From Cocleimonas sp. (GTDB taxonomy: Bacteria; Pseudomonadota; Gammaproteobacteria; Thiotrichales; Thiotrichaceae), in the NCBI GenBank assembly GCA_021647365.1, contig JAKIUW010000012.1, positions 1-64,000 of the forward strand: DNA of 64,000 bases. The letters run 5' to 3'. Of this stretch, positions 1-9,317 are shown piece by piece. The position numbers were made by a program, and so were the translations under genes. Each line of letters opens with the position of its first letter. Within the stretch, counting starts at the first letter, position 1. The notes beneath the pieces were generated by a model. It saw only the letters and a list, made by a program, of their open reading frames with translations, was not told where the DNA came from and searched no databases.

Positions 1-105
1 TTGTTACAGCTTAATTTGTTTGAGAAGCGCGACCTTATGGCACTTCTTCGAGGTGATCCACCCAATAGAAAACAACATGACTTTAATCAAATGGTGATGT
101 TATGA
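1..105 (+). CDS. C-terminal fragment of a probable transposase
   Basis: The first 34 codons of the window are open in frame 1 and end in TGA at 103-105. The encoded tail (QLNLFEKRDLMALLRGDPP, then an Asn/Gln/Met/Leu-rich end) resembles the C-termini of DDE transposases of the IS4-like type, which often finish with a short Leu-Phe-rich helix and a Pro-rich stretch. The start lies outside the window. The bases that follow (about 106-125, with the string CGGGACAGTAGTG) could be the terminal inverted repeat of the element, but the other end is not visible, so this is inference. It could instead be the end of an unrelated gene. Confidence 0.45.
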   Translation: MLQLNLFEKRDLMALLRGDPPNRKQHDFNQMVML

Positions 106-145
106 AGTTAACGGGACAGTAGTGATTAATTCTTTATATTAGAAC

Positions 146-3100
146 TTAAGGATCATACCCAAGCACAGGCCCTAGCCACTTTTCTGCTTCATCAATCGTC
201 CAGTTTTTGCGTTTGGCATAGTCTTCAACTTGATCGCGTTGGATTTTACCTGTGCCAAAATAACGCGAATCGGGATGTGAGAAATACCAACCAGACACCG
301 CTGCTGCAGGCCACATGGCGAAAGACTCTGTGATTTGTAAGCCAATACGCTCTTCAGGTTGTAACAATTCCCACAGCGTTCCTTTTTCAGTATGTTCGGG
401 GCAGGCGGGATAGCCAGGGGCAGGGCGTATGCCTTGGTAGTTTTCTTTGATGACTTCTTCGTTGGTAAAATTTTCATCTGCCGCGTAGCCCCAAAATACT
501 TTGCGGGTTAGTTCGTGCATTTTTTCGGCTAGCGCTTCGGCAAATCTGTCTGCTAGTGCTTCTAATAAAATCGCGTTGTAATCATCAAATTCTTCTTGAA
601 AAGCTTTAACACGTTTCTCTACACCAAAACCTGTGGTCACAGCAAATGAGCCAATCCAATCGGGTTTTCCTGAATTATCAGGGGCAACAAAATCGGCAAG
701 ACAGAAGTTGGGCTGTTTTTTGTTTTTATCAGAGGTGCTTCTATCCATTTGTTGGCGGATATGATGCAAGGTGGTGTGTGTAGCGTTACGAGATTTATCG
801 GTATAAAGGTTAATATCATCAATACCGTTGCTATTCGCAGGGAAGAAGCCTATAACGGCTTTTCCTGTTAGCCATTTTTCTTTGATGATTTTCTCTAACA
901 TTTCTTCTGCGTCAGCGAGTAATTTGGTCGCTTCTTCACCAACCACATTATCGGTTAAAATTGCGGGGTAGCGACCAGCTAATTCCCAGCTTCTAAAGAA
1001 TGGTGTCCAGTCAAAAATCTCAGCAAGGTTATCCAGTGGATAATCATCAAACTTCAACAACACTCCACCATTATCTAAGAGCTCTAAACTGTAGTCACTT
1101 GCAATCAAGTCATGGTCAATCTTTCCTGCGAATATTGCTGGTTTTATTGGCTCATAAAGCATCCAATCGGTGCTTTTCTTATTAGCGCGAGCTTGTTCTA
1201 ATGTGGCCGTTTTCTTCACGCGTTGATTGGCCGCGCGTTTGACACGCATGGCATCGTATTCGTCTTTCACTTCTTGATGAAAGTTCGCTTTGTTTTCAAC
1301 GGATAATAAATTACCAGCCACACCAACTGCGCGTGAGGCATCCGGCACATAGACAATTGTGCCTTTATATTTTGGATCGATTTTAACGGCAGTATGGATT
1401 TTTGAAGTGGTCGCACCACCAATCATTAACGGTAGGTCTATGCCGAGGCGTTCCATCTCTGCAGCGACATTAACCATTTCATCAAGCGATGGGGTAATCA
1501 AACCAGACAGTCCAATAATGTCACAACCTTCATCTTTTGCGGTTTGTAATATTTTATCCGTGGGTACCATTACACCAAGGTCTACAACCTCGTAGCTATT
1601 ACATTGCAGTACGATACCGACAATATTTTTGCCAATGTCGTGTACATCACCCTTGACCGTTGCCATGAGGATTTTACCGTTAGTGGTAACTTCACAACCC
1701 TCTTTTTCAGCGTTTAAATAAGGCTCTAACCATGCGACAGATTTTTTCATTACACGGGCAGATTTAACCACTTGAGGCAGGAACATTTTACCTGCTCCAA
1801 ACAAATCACCTACTACGTTCATGCCGTCCATTAACGGACCTTCAATAACGTGAATAGGGCGTTTTAGATTATTAAGTGCTTCTTCGGTATCTTCATCTAT
1901 GAAAGCATCGATACCTTTTACTAGCGCGTGCGATAGACGTTTTTCAACTGACCATGTGCGCCATTCTAAATCTTTTTTAGATTCTTTTTGTTTGCCGTCG
2001 CCCATATAATCAGGCGCAATTTCCATCAGGTTTTCGGTGGCTTCAGGCGTGCGATTGAGCACCATGTCTTCCACGGCTTTATGTAAGTCTTTTGGGATAT
2101 CATCGTAAACGACCAACTGACCTGCATTGACGATACCCATATCCATGCCTGCTTTTACCGCATGGTATAAAAATACCGAATGAATCGCTTCACGTACTGG
2201 GTTATTGCCACGAAATGCAAACGATACATTGGAGACGCCGCCAGAAATCATCGCGTGGGGCAGGGTCTCTTTAATGGTTTTTGTAGCTTGAATAAAGTCT
2301 ACTGCGTAGTTGTCATGTTCTTCAATACCTGTGCCAATGGCAAAGATATTAGGATCAAAAATAATATCTTGAGGCGGAAACTTCACCTTATCCATTAATA
2401 CATTATAAGCGCGTGTACAAATTTCAACCTTGCGCTCATAAGTATCGGCTTGACCATCTTCATCAAATGCCATCACAACGGCAGCTGCACCGTAGCGTTT
2501 AATCAGTTTAGCTTGGCGAATAAAATTCTCTTCGCCTTCTTTCAAGGAGATAGAGTTAACAATGCCTTTGCCTTGAATGCATTTTAAGCCTGCTTCAATA
2601 ATATCCCATTTAGAGGAATCAACCATCACAGGTACACGAGCAATGTCAGGCTCTGCAGCACAAAGGTTGAGGAAGCGTACCATCGCATCTTTGGATTCGA
2701 GCATGCCCTCATCCATATTAATGTCGATAACTTGCGCGCCATTTTCTACTTGCTCAAGCGCAACTTCTAAAGCGGTATCGTAATCCTCTTCTTTAATGAG
2801 CCGTTTGAAACGCGCAGAACCTGTGACGTTGGTTCGTTCACCGACATTTACAAATAGGCTATCTGCGGTAATAGTGAAAGGCTCAAGCCCTGCCAAACGA
2901 CAAGCAACGGGAATATCAGGAATGGTCCGTGGCGTAATATCTGCAACCACATCGGCAATTGCTTTGATGTGTGCAGGGCTAGAGCCACAACAACCGCCGA
3001 CAATATTTAAGAAGCCGCTGCTTGCCCATTCTCGAATGTGTTCTGCCATGTCGGCTGGTTCAAGATCGTATTCACCAAACTCATTCGGTAAACCTGCGTT

Positions 3101-3910
3101 GGGATGCGCTGAAACTTGCGCGGTACTGATGCGCGATAATTCTTGAACATACTGGCGTAACTCACCAGGGCCTAAAGCACAGTTTAAACCGATGGATAAA
3201 GGTTCTGCATGAATCAGTGAATTATAAAATGCTTCGGTAGTTTGACCTGATAAAGTACGACCTGATGCATCCGTAATCGTGCCAGAAATCATAATCGGCA
3301 ACTCAATGTCGTCTTCTTCAAAAACGGTTTTCACAGCAAATATTGCGGCTTTAGCATTAAGCGTGTCGAAGATAGTTTCGATTAGAATAATATCTGCGCC
3401 ACCTTCTATAAGACCTCTTGTCGAGGCACTGTAGTCTTCAACCAACGCATCAAAGGTGATAGCACGATAGCCAGGGTCATTAACATCGGGAGACATGCTA
3501 CAGGTTTTGCTGGTAGGGCCTAAAACACCTGCTACAAAGCGAGGTTTATCAGAAGTTGAATATTTGTCTGCAGCTTCGCGTGCAACTTTCGCACCTGCTA
3601 CGTTTAGTTCGTAGGCGAGATCTTCCATCTCGTAATCTGCCATACTTACACGCGTTGCATTAAAGGTATTGGTTTCTAAAATGTCTGCGCCAGCTTCTAG
3701 GTATTCTTCATGTATCTCACGAATGATATGCGGTGCAGTAATGGCCAAAAGGTCGTTATTGCCTTTGATGTCCATGTGATAATCAGCAAAGCGTTCGCCG
3801 CGGTAGTCCGCTTCTTCAAGCTTGCGGCGTTGTATCATCGTACCCATTGCACCATCAAGGATAAGTATACGGTTTTTTAAAAGATCTGTGATTTGGTTAG
3901 TGATATTCAT
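146..3910 (-). CDS. metH: Cobalamin-dependent methionine synthase MetH
   Basis: Transfers a methyl group from 5-methyltetrahydrofolate to homocysteine through cobalamin, in the cytoplasm. The 1254-residue product has the full four-module layout. The N-terminal homocysteine domain starts with ILDGAMGTMIQ and carries the zinc cysteines in LNCALGP (about residue 245) and GGCCGSSP (about 308). The pterin domain begins at GERTNVTGSARF (about 360). The cobalamin domain has the lower axial ligand motif DVHDIGKNIVG (about 760). The C-terminal reactivation domain has the AdoMet-binding RPAPGYPACPEH near residue 1175. Length is slightly above the 1227 residues of the E. coli enzyme. It stands alone on the minus strand and is divergent from the cco operon. 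I saw no cobalamin riboswitch in the 335 bases upstream. Family assignment is secure. Confidence 0.98.
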   Translation of the reverse strand: MNITNQITDLLKNRILILDGAMGTMIQRRKLEEADYRGERFADYHMDIKGNNDLLAITAPHIIREIHEEYLEAGADILETNTFNATRVSMADYEMEDLAYELNVAGAKVAREAADKYSTSDKPRFVAGVLGPTSKTCSMSPDVNDPGYRAITFDALVEDYSASTRGLIEGGADIILIETIFDTLNAKAAIFAVKTVFEEDDIELPIMISGTITDASGRTLSGQTTEAFYNSLIHAEPLSIGLNCALGPGELRQYVQELSRISTAQVSAHPNAGLPNEFGEYDLEPADMAEHIREWASSGFLNIVGGCCGSSPAHIKAIADVVADITPRTIPDIPVACRLAGLEPFTITADSLFVNVGERTNVTGSARFKRLIKEEDYDTALEVALEQVENGAQVIDINMDEGMLESKDAMVRFLNLCAAEPDIARVPVMVDSSKWDIIEAGLKCIQGKGIVNSISLKEGEENFIRQAKLIKRYGAAAVVMAFDEDGQADTYERKVEICTRAYNVLMDKVKFPPQDIIFDPNIFAIGTGIEEHDNYAVDFIQATKTIKETLPHAMISGGVSNVSFAFRGNNPVREAIHSVFLYHAVKAGMDMGIVNAGQLVVYDDIPKDLHKAVEDMVLNRTPEATENLMEIAPDYMGDGKQKESKKDLEWRTWSVEKRLSHALVKGIDAFIDEDTEEALNNLKRPIHVIEGPLMDGMNVVGDLFGAGKMFLPQVVKSARVMKKSVAWLEPYLNAEKEGCEVTTNGKILMATVKGDVHDIGKNIVGIVLQCNSYEVVDLGVMVPTDKILQTAKDEGCDIIGLSGLITPSLDEMVNVAAEMERLGIDLPLMIGGATTSKIHTAVKIDPKYKGTIVYVPDASRAVGVAGNLLSVENKANFHQEVKDEYDAMRVKRAANQRVKKTATLEQARANKKSTDWMLYEPIKPAIFAGKIDHDLIASDYSLELLDNGGVLLKFDDYPLDNLAEIFDWTPFFRSWELAGRYPAILTDNVVGEEATKLLADAEEMLEKIIKEKWLTGKAVIGFFPANSNGIDDINLYTDKSRNATHTTLHHIRQQMDRSTSDKNKKQPNFCLADFVAPDNSGKPDWIGSFAVTTGFGVEKRVKAFQEEFDDYNAILLEALADRFAEALAEKMHELTRKVFWGYAADENFTNEEVIKENYQGIRPAPGYPACPEHTEKGTLWELLQPEERIGLQITESFAMWPAAAVSGWYFSHPDSRYFGTGKIQRDQVEDYAKRKNWTIDEAEKWLGPVLGYDP

Positions 3911-4260
3911 GTGTTAGTTTGGTATTTAATTTAGAGGCGTTTATACGTTATCCTGTCAAAAAAGCAAAGAGTTTGTATGGTGTAAGTGAATATAAGTTCC
4001 ATTTAGTTATAATGTTTCGCGAGTGATTTAGCGTATTTTTTTTGATCTAAATCAACTTTTAAACCATCAAAGTTATCATCAGTAACTTTGTGTAAATAAT
4101 ACGATGATTCTGTTTTATTTCTGACTAGTTTTGATGTATTCTCGCGCCAATTATTAGAGAATGCTAATGTAGTTGTGGTGAATAGTAGGAAATAGGCTAT
4201 TATTTATACGTTCTAATCAATAGTTTTCAAGACATTTTTTTAAAGTTGAGGTTTTTTAAG
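3911..4260. promoter_or_regulatory. Divergent control region between metH and ccoN
   Basis: This 350-base AT-rich stretch has no convincing gene. It must hold the promoters of metH (minus) and ccoN (plus). The only site I can name is the FNR/Anr box at 4042-4055, listed separately. No tRNA, riboswitch fold or dispersed repeat copy is visible here. Confidence 0.6.
4042..4055. promoter_or_regulatory. FNR/Anr-type binding site upstream of ccoNOQP
   Basis: The sequence TTGATCTAAATCAA is a perfect match to the FNR-family consensus TTGAT-N4-ATCAA. It lies about 205 bases before the ccoN start and about 135 before metH on the other strand. FNR/Anr control of cbb3 oxidase genes under low oxygen is well established in gammaproteobacteria, so ccoN is the likely target. 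I could not identify the matching -10 element with certainty. Confidence 0.85.
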
Positions 4261-5703
4261 ATGGCAAGTAAAGCAGCTAGCCCTGTAGTGGAGCAGTATA
4301 ATTATGACATCGTGAAGAAATTCGCACTTATGTCGTTATTTTGGGGGCTTGCAGGCATGTCTGCAGGTACTTATATCGCATCAGAGTTGGCATGGCCATT
4401 TCTGAATTTTGATATTGCTCAGATTACATTTGGTCGTTTACGCCCATTACACACGAGTGGTGTGATCTTTGGTTTTGGTGGTAATGCGCTGTTTGCAACA
4501 TCTTACTATATCGTACAGCGTACTTGTCAAACACGGTTGTGGGGAACAGGCTTTGCTAACTTCACTTTCTGGGGTTGGAATGCAGCTATCACAATAGCAG
4601 GCATTGGTTACTTAATGGGCATTACAGCCGGTAGAGAATATGCTGAGCCTGAATGGTACGTTGATTTAATCATTTTAGTGGTTTGGGTTGTCTATTTCCT
4701 TGTTTACACCATGACGTTACTAAAACGTAATCAACCACATATTTATGTTGCTAACTGGTTTTTTATTAGTTTTATTTTAGCTGTAGCACTGCTTCACATC
4801 TTTAACAACTTAGCTGTTCCAGTGAGCTTTTTTGGTACCAAATCATACAGCTTGTTTTCAGGCGCACAAGATGCGATGACACAATGGTGGTATGGTCATA
4901 ACGCGGTAGGCTTCTTCCTTACAGCAGCTTTTTTAGGAATGATGTATTACTTTGTTCCTAAGCAAGCGGGTCGTCCTGTTTATTCTTACCGTCTTTCTAT
5001 TATTCACTTCTGGGCATTAAGCTTTATGTACATGTGGGTTGGCACTCACCATTTACATTGGACAGCGATTCCTGATTGGACTTCATCACTAGCAGCTGCA
5101 TTCTCAATTATGCTATTGATGCCTTCATGGGGTGGAATGATTAATGGAATCATGACGCTATCAGGTGCATGGGATAAGTTACGTTCTGATCCCATTATGA
5201 TGTTCTTGATTACATCACTCTCTTTCTACGGTATGTCTACTTTCGAAGGGCCAATGATGGCGCTTAAAAGTGTAAACGCATTATCGCATTACACAGACTG
5301 GACAGTGGGTCATGTACATTCTGGCGCACTTGGATGGGTTGCAATGGTTACCTTCGGTTCTATGTATCATATGATTCCTAGACTTTGGAATACAACGCTA
5401 TATAGTTTGAAAATGGTTTACATTCACTTCTTCCTTACAACCATTGGAATATTGCTTTATATCACAGCACTTTGGGTGTCAGGAATTGGCCAAGGTTTGA
5501 TGTTAAGAGCATTTGATGAGTACGGAAACTTAGCTTACAGCTTTATCGAAACAGTTGCCTTCATGCATGGTCCATTGGTTGCACGTGCGATAGCGGGTAT
5601 GTTCATCGTTACAGGTTTACTCTTCATGTTGGTGAATATATATCTAACAATTACTCGACGTGACACTGTTGAAAACACAGTGGCAGCAACGGCTAAAGCA
5701 TAA
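4261..5703 (+). CDS. ccoN: cbb3-type cytochrome c oxidase subunit I
   Basis: Catalytic heme-copper subunit of the high-affinity cbb3 terminal oxidase in the inner membrane. The 480-residue product has about twelve membrane helices. Recognisable segments are HTSGVIFGFGGNALFATSYY, the metal-binding region WWYGHNAVGFFLTAAFLG, the paired histidines in MWVGTHHLHW, and DWTVGHVHSGALGW near the end. The open frame extends upstream to a TTG at 4246. I prefer ATG 4261 because a GAGG core at 4248-4251 lies nine bases before it and family members begin close to this point. First gene of ccoNOQP; the FNR box upstream suggests induction at low oxygen. Confidence 0.97.
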   Translation: MASKAASPVVEQYNYDIVKKFALMSLFWGLAGMSAGTYIASELAWPFLNFDIAQITFGRLRPLHTSGVIFGFGGNALFATSYYIVQRTCQTRLWGTGFANFTFWGWNAAITIAGIGYLMGITAGREYAEPEWYVDLIILVVWVVYFLVYTMTLLKRNQPHIYVANWFFISFILAVALLHIFNNLAVPVSFFGTKSYSLFSGAQDAMTQWWYGHNAVGFFLTAAFLGMMYYFVPKQAGRPVYSYRLSIIHFWALSFMYMWVGTHHLHWTAIPDWTSSLAAAFSIMLLMPSWGGMINGIMTLSGAWDKLRSDPIMMFLITSLSFYGMSTFEGPMMALKSVNALSHYTDWTVGHVHSGALGWVAMVTFGSMYHMIPRLWNTTLYSLKMVYIHFFLTTIGILLYITALWVSGIGQGLMLRAFDEYGNLAYSFIETVAFMHGPLVARAIAGMFIVTGLLFMLVNIYLTITRRDTVENTVAATAKA

Positions 5704-5715
5704 GGAGAAAATATT

Positions 5716-6471
5716 ATGATGAAACACGAAAGTATTGAAACGAATGCAGCCTTGCTGATTGTTTTAACCCTAGCGGCTATCAGTATTGGTGGTCTTGTTG
5801 AGATAGTCCCTCTCTTTTATATTGAAGGTACAGTAGAAGATGTAAAGAATGCTGATGGAAAAGACGCAGTACGCCCTTATACAGGCTTAGAGCAGTTAGG
5901 TCGTGATATATATACGCGTGAAGGTTGTTACAACTGCCATTCACAAATGATTCGACCTTTTAGAGATGAAGCATTGCGTTATGGGCATTACTCATTAGCG
6001 GCTGAGTCTCAATATGATCATCCATTTCAATGGGGGTCAATGCGTCGTGGGCCTGATCTGGCGCGTGTTGGGGGTAAATACTCTAGCTCATGGAATACTA
6101 AGCATTTAATTGCACCACGCTCAGTTGTACCAGAATCAATTATGCCAAATTATCCTTGGTTACAAAAAACTGACTTAGATACATCTGATTTGATTGCAAA
6201 AATGAAAACGCTTAAAAAGGTTGGTGTTCCCTATTCATTAACAAAAATAGAATACGATGCCAATGTTGAAAAGTTTGGTGAAGATGTTGCTAAGAAACTG
6301 GATATTAATGCCGCTGAAAAGAACTTAATGAAGGATGCCAAGCTGGGTAATTTTGATGGCAATCCTGATAAGTTAAGTGAAATGGATGCGTTAGTAGCAT
6401 ATTTACAAATTCTAGGAACAATGATCGACTTCAGTAAGCATGATGAAGCTGAGTTCATTAAGTTTAGATAA
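5716..6471 (+). CDS. ccoO: cbb3-type oxidase mono-heme subunit II
   Basis: Membrane-anchored mono-heme cytochrome c that passes electrons to CcoN. One N-terminal membrane helix (about residues 10-35, ALLIVLTLAAISIGGLVEIV) is followed by the heme c motif CYNCHSQM and the family signature MIRPFRDEALRYGHYS. A methionine candidate for the sixth heme ligand lies in the VPESIMPNYPWL segment. Length 251 is slightly above the usual ~200-240, owing to a Lys-rich insert around residues 150-215. An AAGGAG ribosome site lies 13 to 8 bases before the start. Only 12 bases separate it from ccoN. Confidence 0.97.
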   Translation: MMKHESIETNAALLIVLTLAAISIGGLVEIVPLFYIEGTVEDVKNADGKDAVRPYTGLEQLGRDIYTREGCYNCHSQMIRPFRDEALRYGHYSLAAESQYDHPFQWGSMRRGPDLARVGGKYSSSWNTKHLIAPRSVVPESIMPNYPWLQKTDLDTSDLIAKMKTLKKVGVPYSLTKIEYDANVEKFGEDVAKKLDINAAEKNLMKDAKLGNFDGNPDKLSEMDALVAYLQILGTMIDFSKHDEAEFIKFR

Positions 6472-6502
6472 GCGATCCACAGAAGTTATTAAAGGTACCG
6501 AT

Positions 6503-6739
6503 ATGTTAAATGATATTTTCGATTGGTTTTTAGTCATGGCAAATAACAAAAGTGTCACACTGGTTATTTTTGTAATGACCTTCCTTGCTATTTTGTTTTA
6601 CGTTTACGGTAGCAAAAAGCGTAGTGAACGCTTCGAAACCTATCGCAATATCCCATTTCTTGACGGTGATGACGATCGAATACCTTATCAAACACAAGAT
6701 GCAAAAAAGAATTCCCATACAGCAGGTGAGAAGAAATAA
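6503..6739 (+). CDS. ccoQ: cbb3-type oxidase subunit CcoQ
   Basis: Small single-helix subunit that stabilises the cbb3 complex. The 78-residue product has one membrane helix (SVTLVIFVMTFLAILFYVYG, about residues 16-35), then a basic patch (SKKRSERFE) and a hydrophilic tail. The frame is open back to 6440, inside ccoO, but ATG 6503 has an AAAGG ribosome site seven bases upstream and gives the normal family length, so I chose it. Its TAA overlaps the ATG of ccoP by one base, pointing to translational coupling. Confidence 0.9.
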   Translation: MLNDIFDWFLVMANNKSVTLVIFVMTFLAILFYVYGSKKRSERFETYRNIPFLDGDDDRIPYQTQDAKKNSHTAGEKK

Positions 6740-7719
6740 TGGCTGATACTAAATCTACAAAACCAACAGAAAACACTTCAAATAATAAAATTAAACATGA
6801 AGTCATTAAAGATCCTCTAACTGGCGTTGAAACTACGGGCCACGTGTGGGACGATACTTTGATGGAGTTTAATAACCCACTACCTACTTGGTGGTTATGG
6901 GCGTTTTATGGCACGATAATATTTTCGATTGTTTACTTTATTATTTATCCTAGTTGGCCAACAGGTCTTGCTGAAAAAGGCTATATTGCGGGCACAAGTG
7001 AAATTACGTATAAGTCAGATGCTGGCGAAGAGATTACAACGCATTGGAATACGCGTGCATTATTAGCGCACGAAATGCAAAATGATCCTAATGAATTAAA
7101 ACGCCAAACAATGGTAAAAAAGGTTGCAGCAACGCCGTTAGCTTCAGTTGTTAAAGACCCTCAGCAAAGCCAGTTTGTACTGGCTTACGGTAAAGGTATT
7201 TTTGGTGATTACTGTGCAGGTTGTCATCAAACAGGTGGTCAAGGTGTAATTGGTGACTATCCTAATCTTATCGACGATGCATGGTTATGGGGTTCTGATA
7301 GTGTAGATATCGAAACAACCATTCGCAAAGGTCGTACAGGAAATATGCCAGCTCATAAAGCGAGTATGAGTGATGCAGAAATTACCCAAACTGCAAACTA
7401 TGTACTTAGTCTCTCAGGTGAAAGTGTCGATTCAGCAGCAGCTGAACACGGTAAGAAGCTGTTCAATACAAAAGGTTGTTCTGGTTGTCATATGCCTACT
7501 GGTGTTGGTATGAAAGCTCTTGGAGCGGCAAATTTAACGGACAAGATTTGGACGCAAGCTAATGTACCTGCTGCTGCAGATATAACAGCGAAGGTGGCTG
7601 CCGTTAAGACTATCATTGCTAATGGTTTTAAACGTGAAATGCCAGCGTGGGAATCACGTTTATCTAATGATGAAATCAAAGTGCTAGTTGCTTATATTAA
7701 GTTGTTAAGTGCTGAGTAA
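6739..7719 (+). CDS. ccoP: cbb3-type oxidase di-heme subunit III
   Basis: Di-heme cytochrome c subunit, the entry point for electrons into the oxidase. The 326-residue product has a cytoplasmic N-terminus with the typical HVWDDTLMEFNNPLPTWW signature, a membrane helix (WALWAFYG-like region, about residues 50-75), then two periplasmic cytochrome c domains with heme motifs CAGCH (about residue 158) and CSGCH (about 249). Methionine ligands are likely in GNMPAHKASM and REMPAW. Last gene of the ccoNOQP operon, with a terminator 50 bases downstream. Confidence 0.97.
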   Translation: MADTKSTKPTENTSNNKIKHEVIKDPLTGVETTGHVWDDTLMEFNNPLPTWWLWAFYGTIIFSIVYFIIYPSWPTGLAEKGYIAGTSEITYKSDAGEEITTHWNTRALLAHEMQNDPNELKRQTMVKKVAATPLASVVKDPQQSQFVLAYGKGIFGDYCAGCHQTGGQGVIGDYPNLIDDAWLWGSDSVDIETTIRKGRTGNMPAHKASMSDAEITQTANYVLSLSGESVDSAAAEHGKKLFNTKGCSGCHMPTGVGMKALGAANLTDKIWTQANVPAAADITAKVAAVKTIIANGFKREMPAWESRLSNDEIKVLVAYIKLLSAE

Positions 7720-7766
7720 TTATATGCTTCATTGCTCGCACGGAGTAATATAGTAATATTAGAATT

Positions 7767-7793
7767 AATGGTCGGTTTATCCGGCCATTTTTG
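7767..7793 (+). terminator. Rho-independent terminator after ccoP
   Basis: Arms AATGGTCGG (7767-7775) and CCGGCCATT (7781-7789) pair over nine bases with one G-U, around a five-base loop TTTAT, and run into a T tract. It closes ccoNOQP and separates it from ccoG. Confidence 0.8.
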
Positions 7794-7894
7794 TTTGTAC
7801 TGATTGATATTTAACAATTCTAACTAGGCATATTGAGATTAAACTAAAGCTGTACTTAGTTTTTATTTCAAACATATATTAAAGAGTATTTAAT

Positions 7895-9301
7895 ATGAGC
7901 GATTTTCCTATTCCTGTTGTTGCAGAATCTGTGACGATTCATCCACGTTCTGTTAAAGGGCGTTTCCGTTCATTTAAATCAATCACTTTATACCTTGCAT
8001 ACTTAGTTTATTTTATCCTCCCATGGGTCCCGTGGGATCGTCCTGTTGGACAAGATCAAGCAATATTATTTGATATGACAGCACGTAAGTTTTATATCTT
8101 TAATCTCGTTGTTCACGCTCAAGATATTTTCTGGTTAGCTGCATTATTATTTTTAGCAGCTGTTCTTCTTTTCTTCTCAACTGCCTTAGTAGGGCGTGCT
8201 TTTTGTGGTTATTTTTGTTTCCAAACGTTGTGGACAGATGCTTTTCGCTCAATCGAAAAATTAATACAAGGTGATCGTGTAAAACGTATTCGATTAGACA
8301 AACAAAAATGGAATGCAGAGAAAATTATAAAGAAAGTATCAACCCATTCTATTTGGTTGTTCTTGGCTTTTTGGACTGGATTATCATTTGTTTTATATTG
8401 GGGTTACGCACCTGATCTACTAAAAGCCTTTTTTACTGGACAGGCATCATCCGTCGCTTATTTTTCAACCTTTGGATTAATGGCTACAACCTACTTAGCG
8501 GCAGGTTTAATGCGTGAAAAGGTCTGTCAGCATGTCTGCCCTTATTCACGTTTCCAAAGCGTAATGATCGATAAAGATACGTTGATTCCTACTTATGATC
8601 CCGAAAGAGGCGAAGGTTCACAAGGTCGTGCTAAGCCAACTAAATTATTAAAAACGATAGAAGGTCGCAAGGAAGCAGGCGTTGGCGATTGTGTCGATTG
8701 TGGCTTATGCGTACAAGTTTGCCCCGTCGGCATTGATATACGTGACGGCATGCAATACGCCTGTATCCAATGTGGATTGTGTGTTGATGCTTGTGACACA
8801 ATCATGGATGCACGTGGTTGGGATAGAGGTCTAATCCGCTACGAATCTGAAAATGGTTTAGAGCACGGTAAAACCCATTTTTTTAAATTAAGAACCTATG
8901 GTTATGGTCTTGCAGTACTTGGTGCAGTTGCCTTTTTATTGTGGAGCATGAGCGGTAAAAAAATTATTGAAGGCACCGCCAGACAAATCCGTAGTCCGCT
9001 TTATGTCACCATGTCAGATGGTCGCATTTTAAATCGTTATGTTCTAAAAGTTGATAACAAATCAATGTATGATGCAAGCTTCGATGTCTCATTAAAAGCC
9101 TTAACTGGCGCTGTGATGGACATGGGCGAGATCAAAGATATCTATTTAAAGCCCGATGAAAAACAACGCATTATTGTAAAAGTTCGCCGAAGCCGAGCCG
9201 ACAGTAAAACAAAAAATACCTCTTTCCAATTTGTGTTAACGCCTACAAAAGGCGAGGTAAAAGAGCCCATTTACATTGATAGCCAATTTATAAGCCCCTA
9301 A
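7895..9301 (+). CDS. ccoG: Cytochrome c oxidase accessory protein CcoG (FixG/RdxA)
   Basis: Inner-membrane iron-sulfur protein needed for cbb3 oxidase maturation, with a role in copper handling reported for CcoG. The 468-residue product has several membrane helices (about 30-50, 85-115, 150-180, 190-205, 345-365). Cysteine motifs include CGYFCFQTLWTDAFR, CQHVCPYSRFQ, and a two-cluster ferredoxin-like part CVDCGLCVQVCPVG and CIQCGLCVDACD. The C-terminal FixG immunoglobulin-like domain ends the protein. Starts 175 bases after ccoP and is followed after 16 bases by ccoH. Confidence 0.95.
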   Translation: MSDFPIPVVAESVTIHPRSVKGRFRSFKSITLYLAYLVYFILPWVPWDRPVGQDQAILFDMTARKFYIFNLVVHAQDIFWLAALLFLAAVLLFFSTALVGRAFCGYFCFQTLWTDAFRSIEKLIQGDRVKRIRLDKQKWNAEKIIKKVSTHSIWLFLAFWTGLSFVLYWGYAPDLLKAFFTGQASSVAYFSTFGLMATTYLAAGLMREKVCQHVCPYSRFQSVMIDKDTLIPTYDPERGEGSQGRAKPTKLLKTIEGRKEAGVGDCVDCGLCVQVCPVGIDIRDGMQYACIQCGLCVDACDTIMDARGWDRGLIRYESENGLEHGKTHFFKLRTYGYGLAVLGAVAFLLWSMSGKKIIEGTARQIRSPLYVTMSDGRILNRYVLKVDNKSMYDASFDVSLKALTGAVMDMGEIKDIYLKPDEKQRIIVKVRRSRADSKTKNTSFQFVLTPTKGEVKEPIYIDSQFISP

Positions 9302-9317
9302 AAGATAGCCAAATATT

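Noticed and set aside
3911..4245. Cobalamin riboswitch upstream of metH
   Set aside because: I found no B12-box-like sequence or long folded leader in the region.
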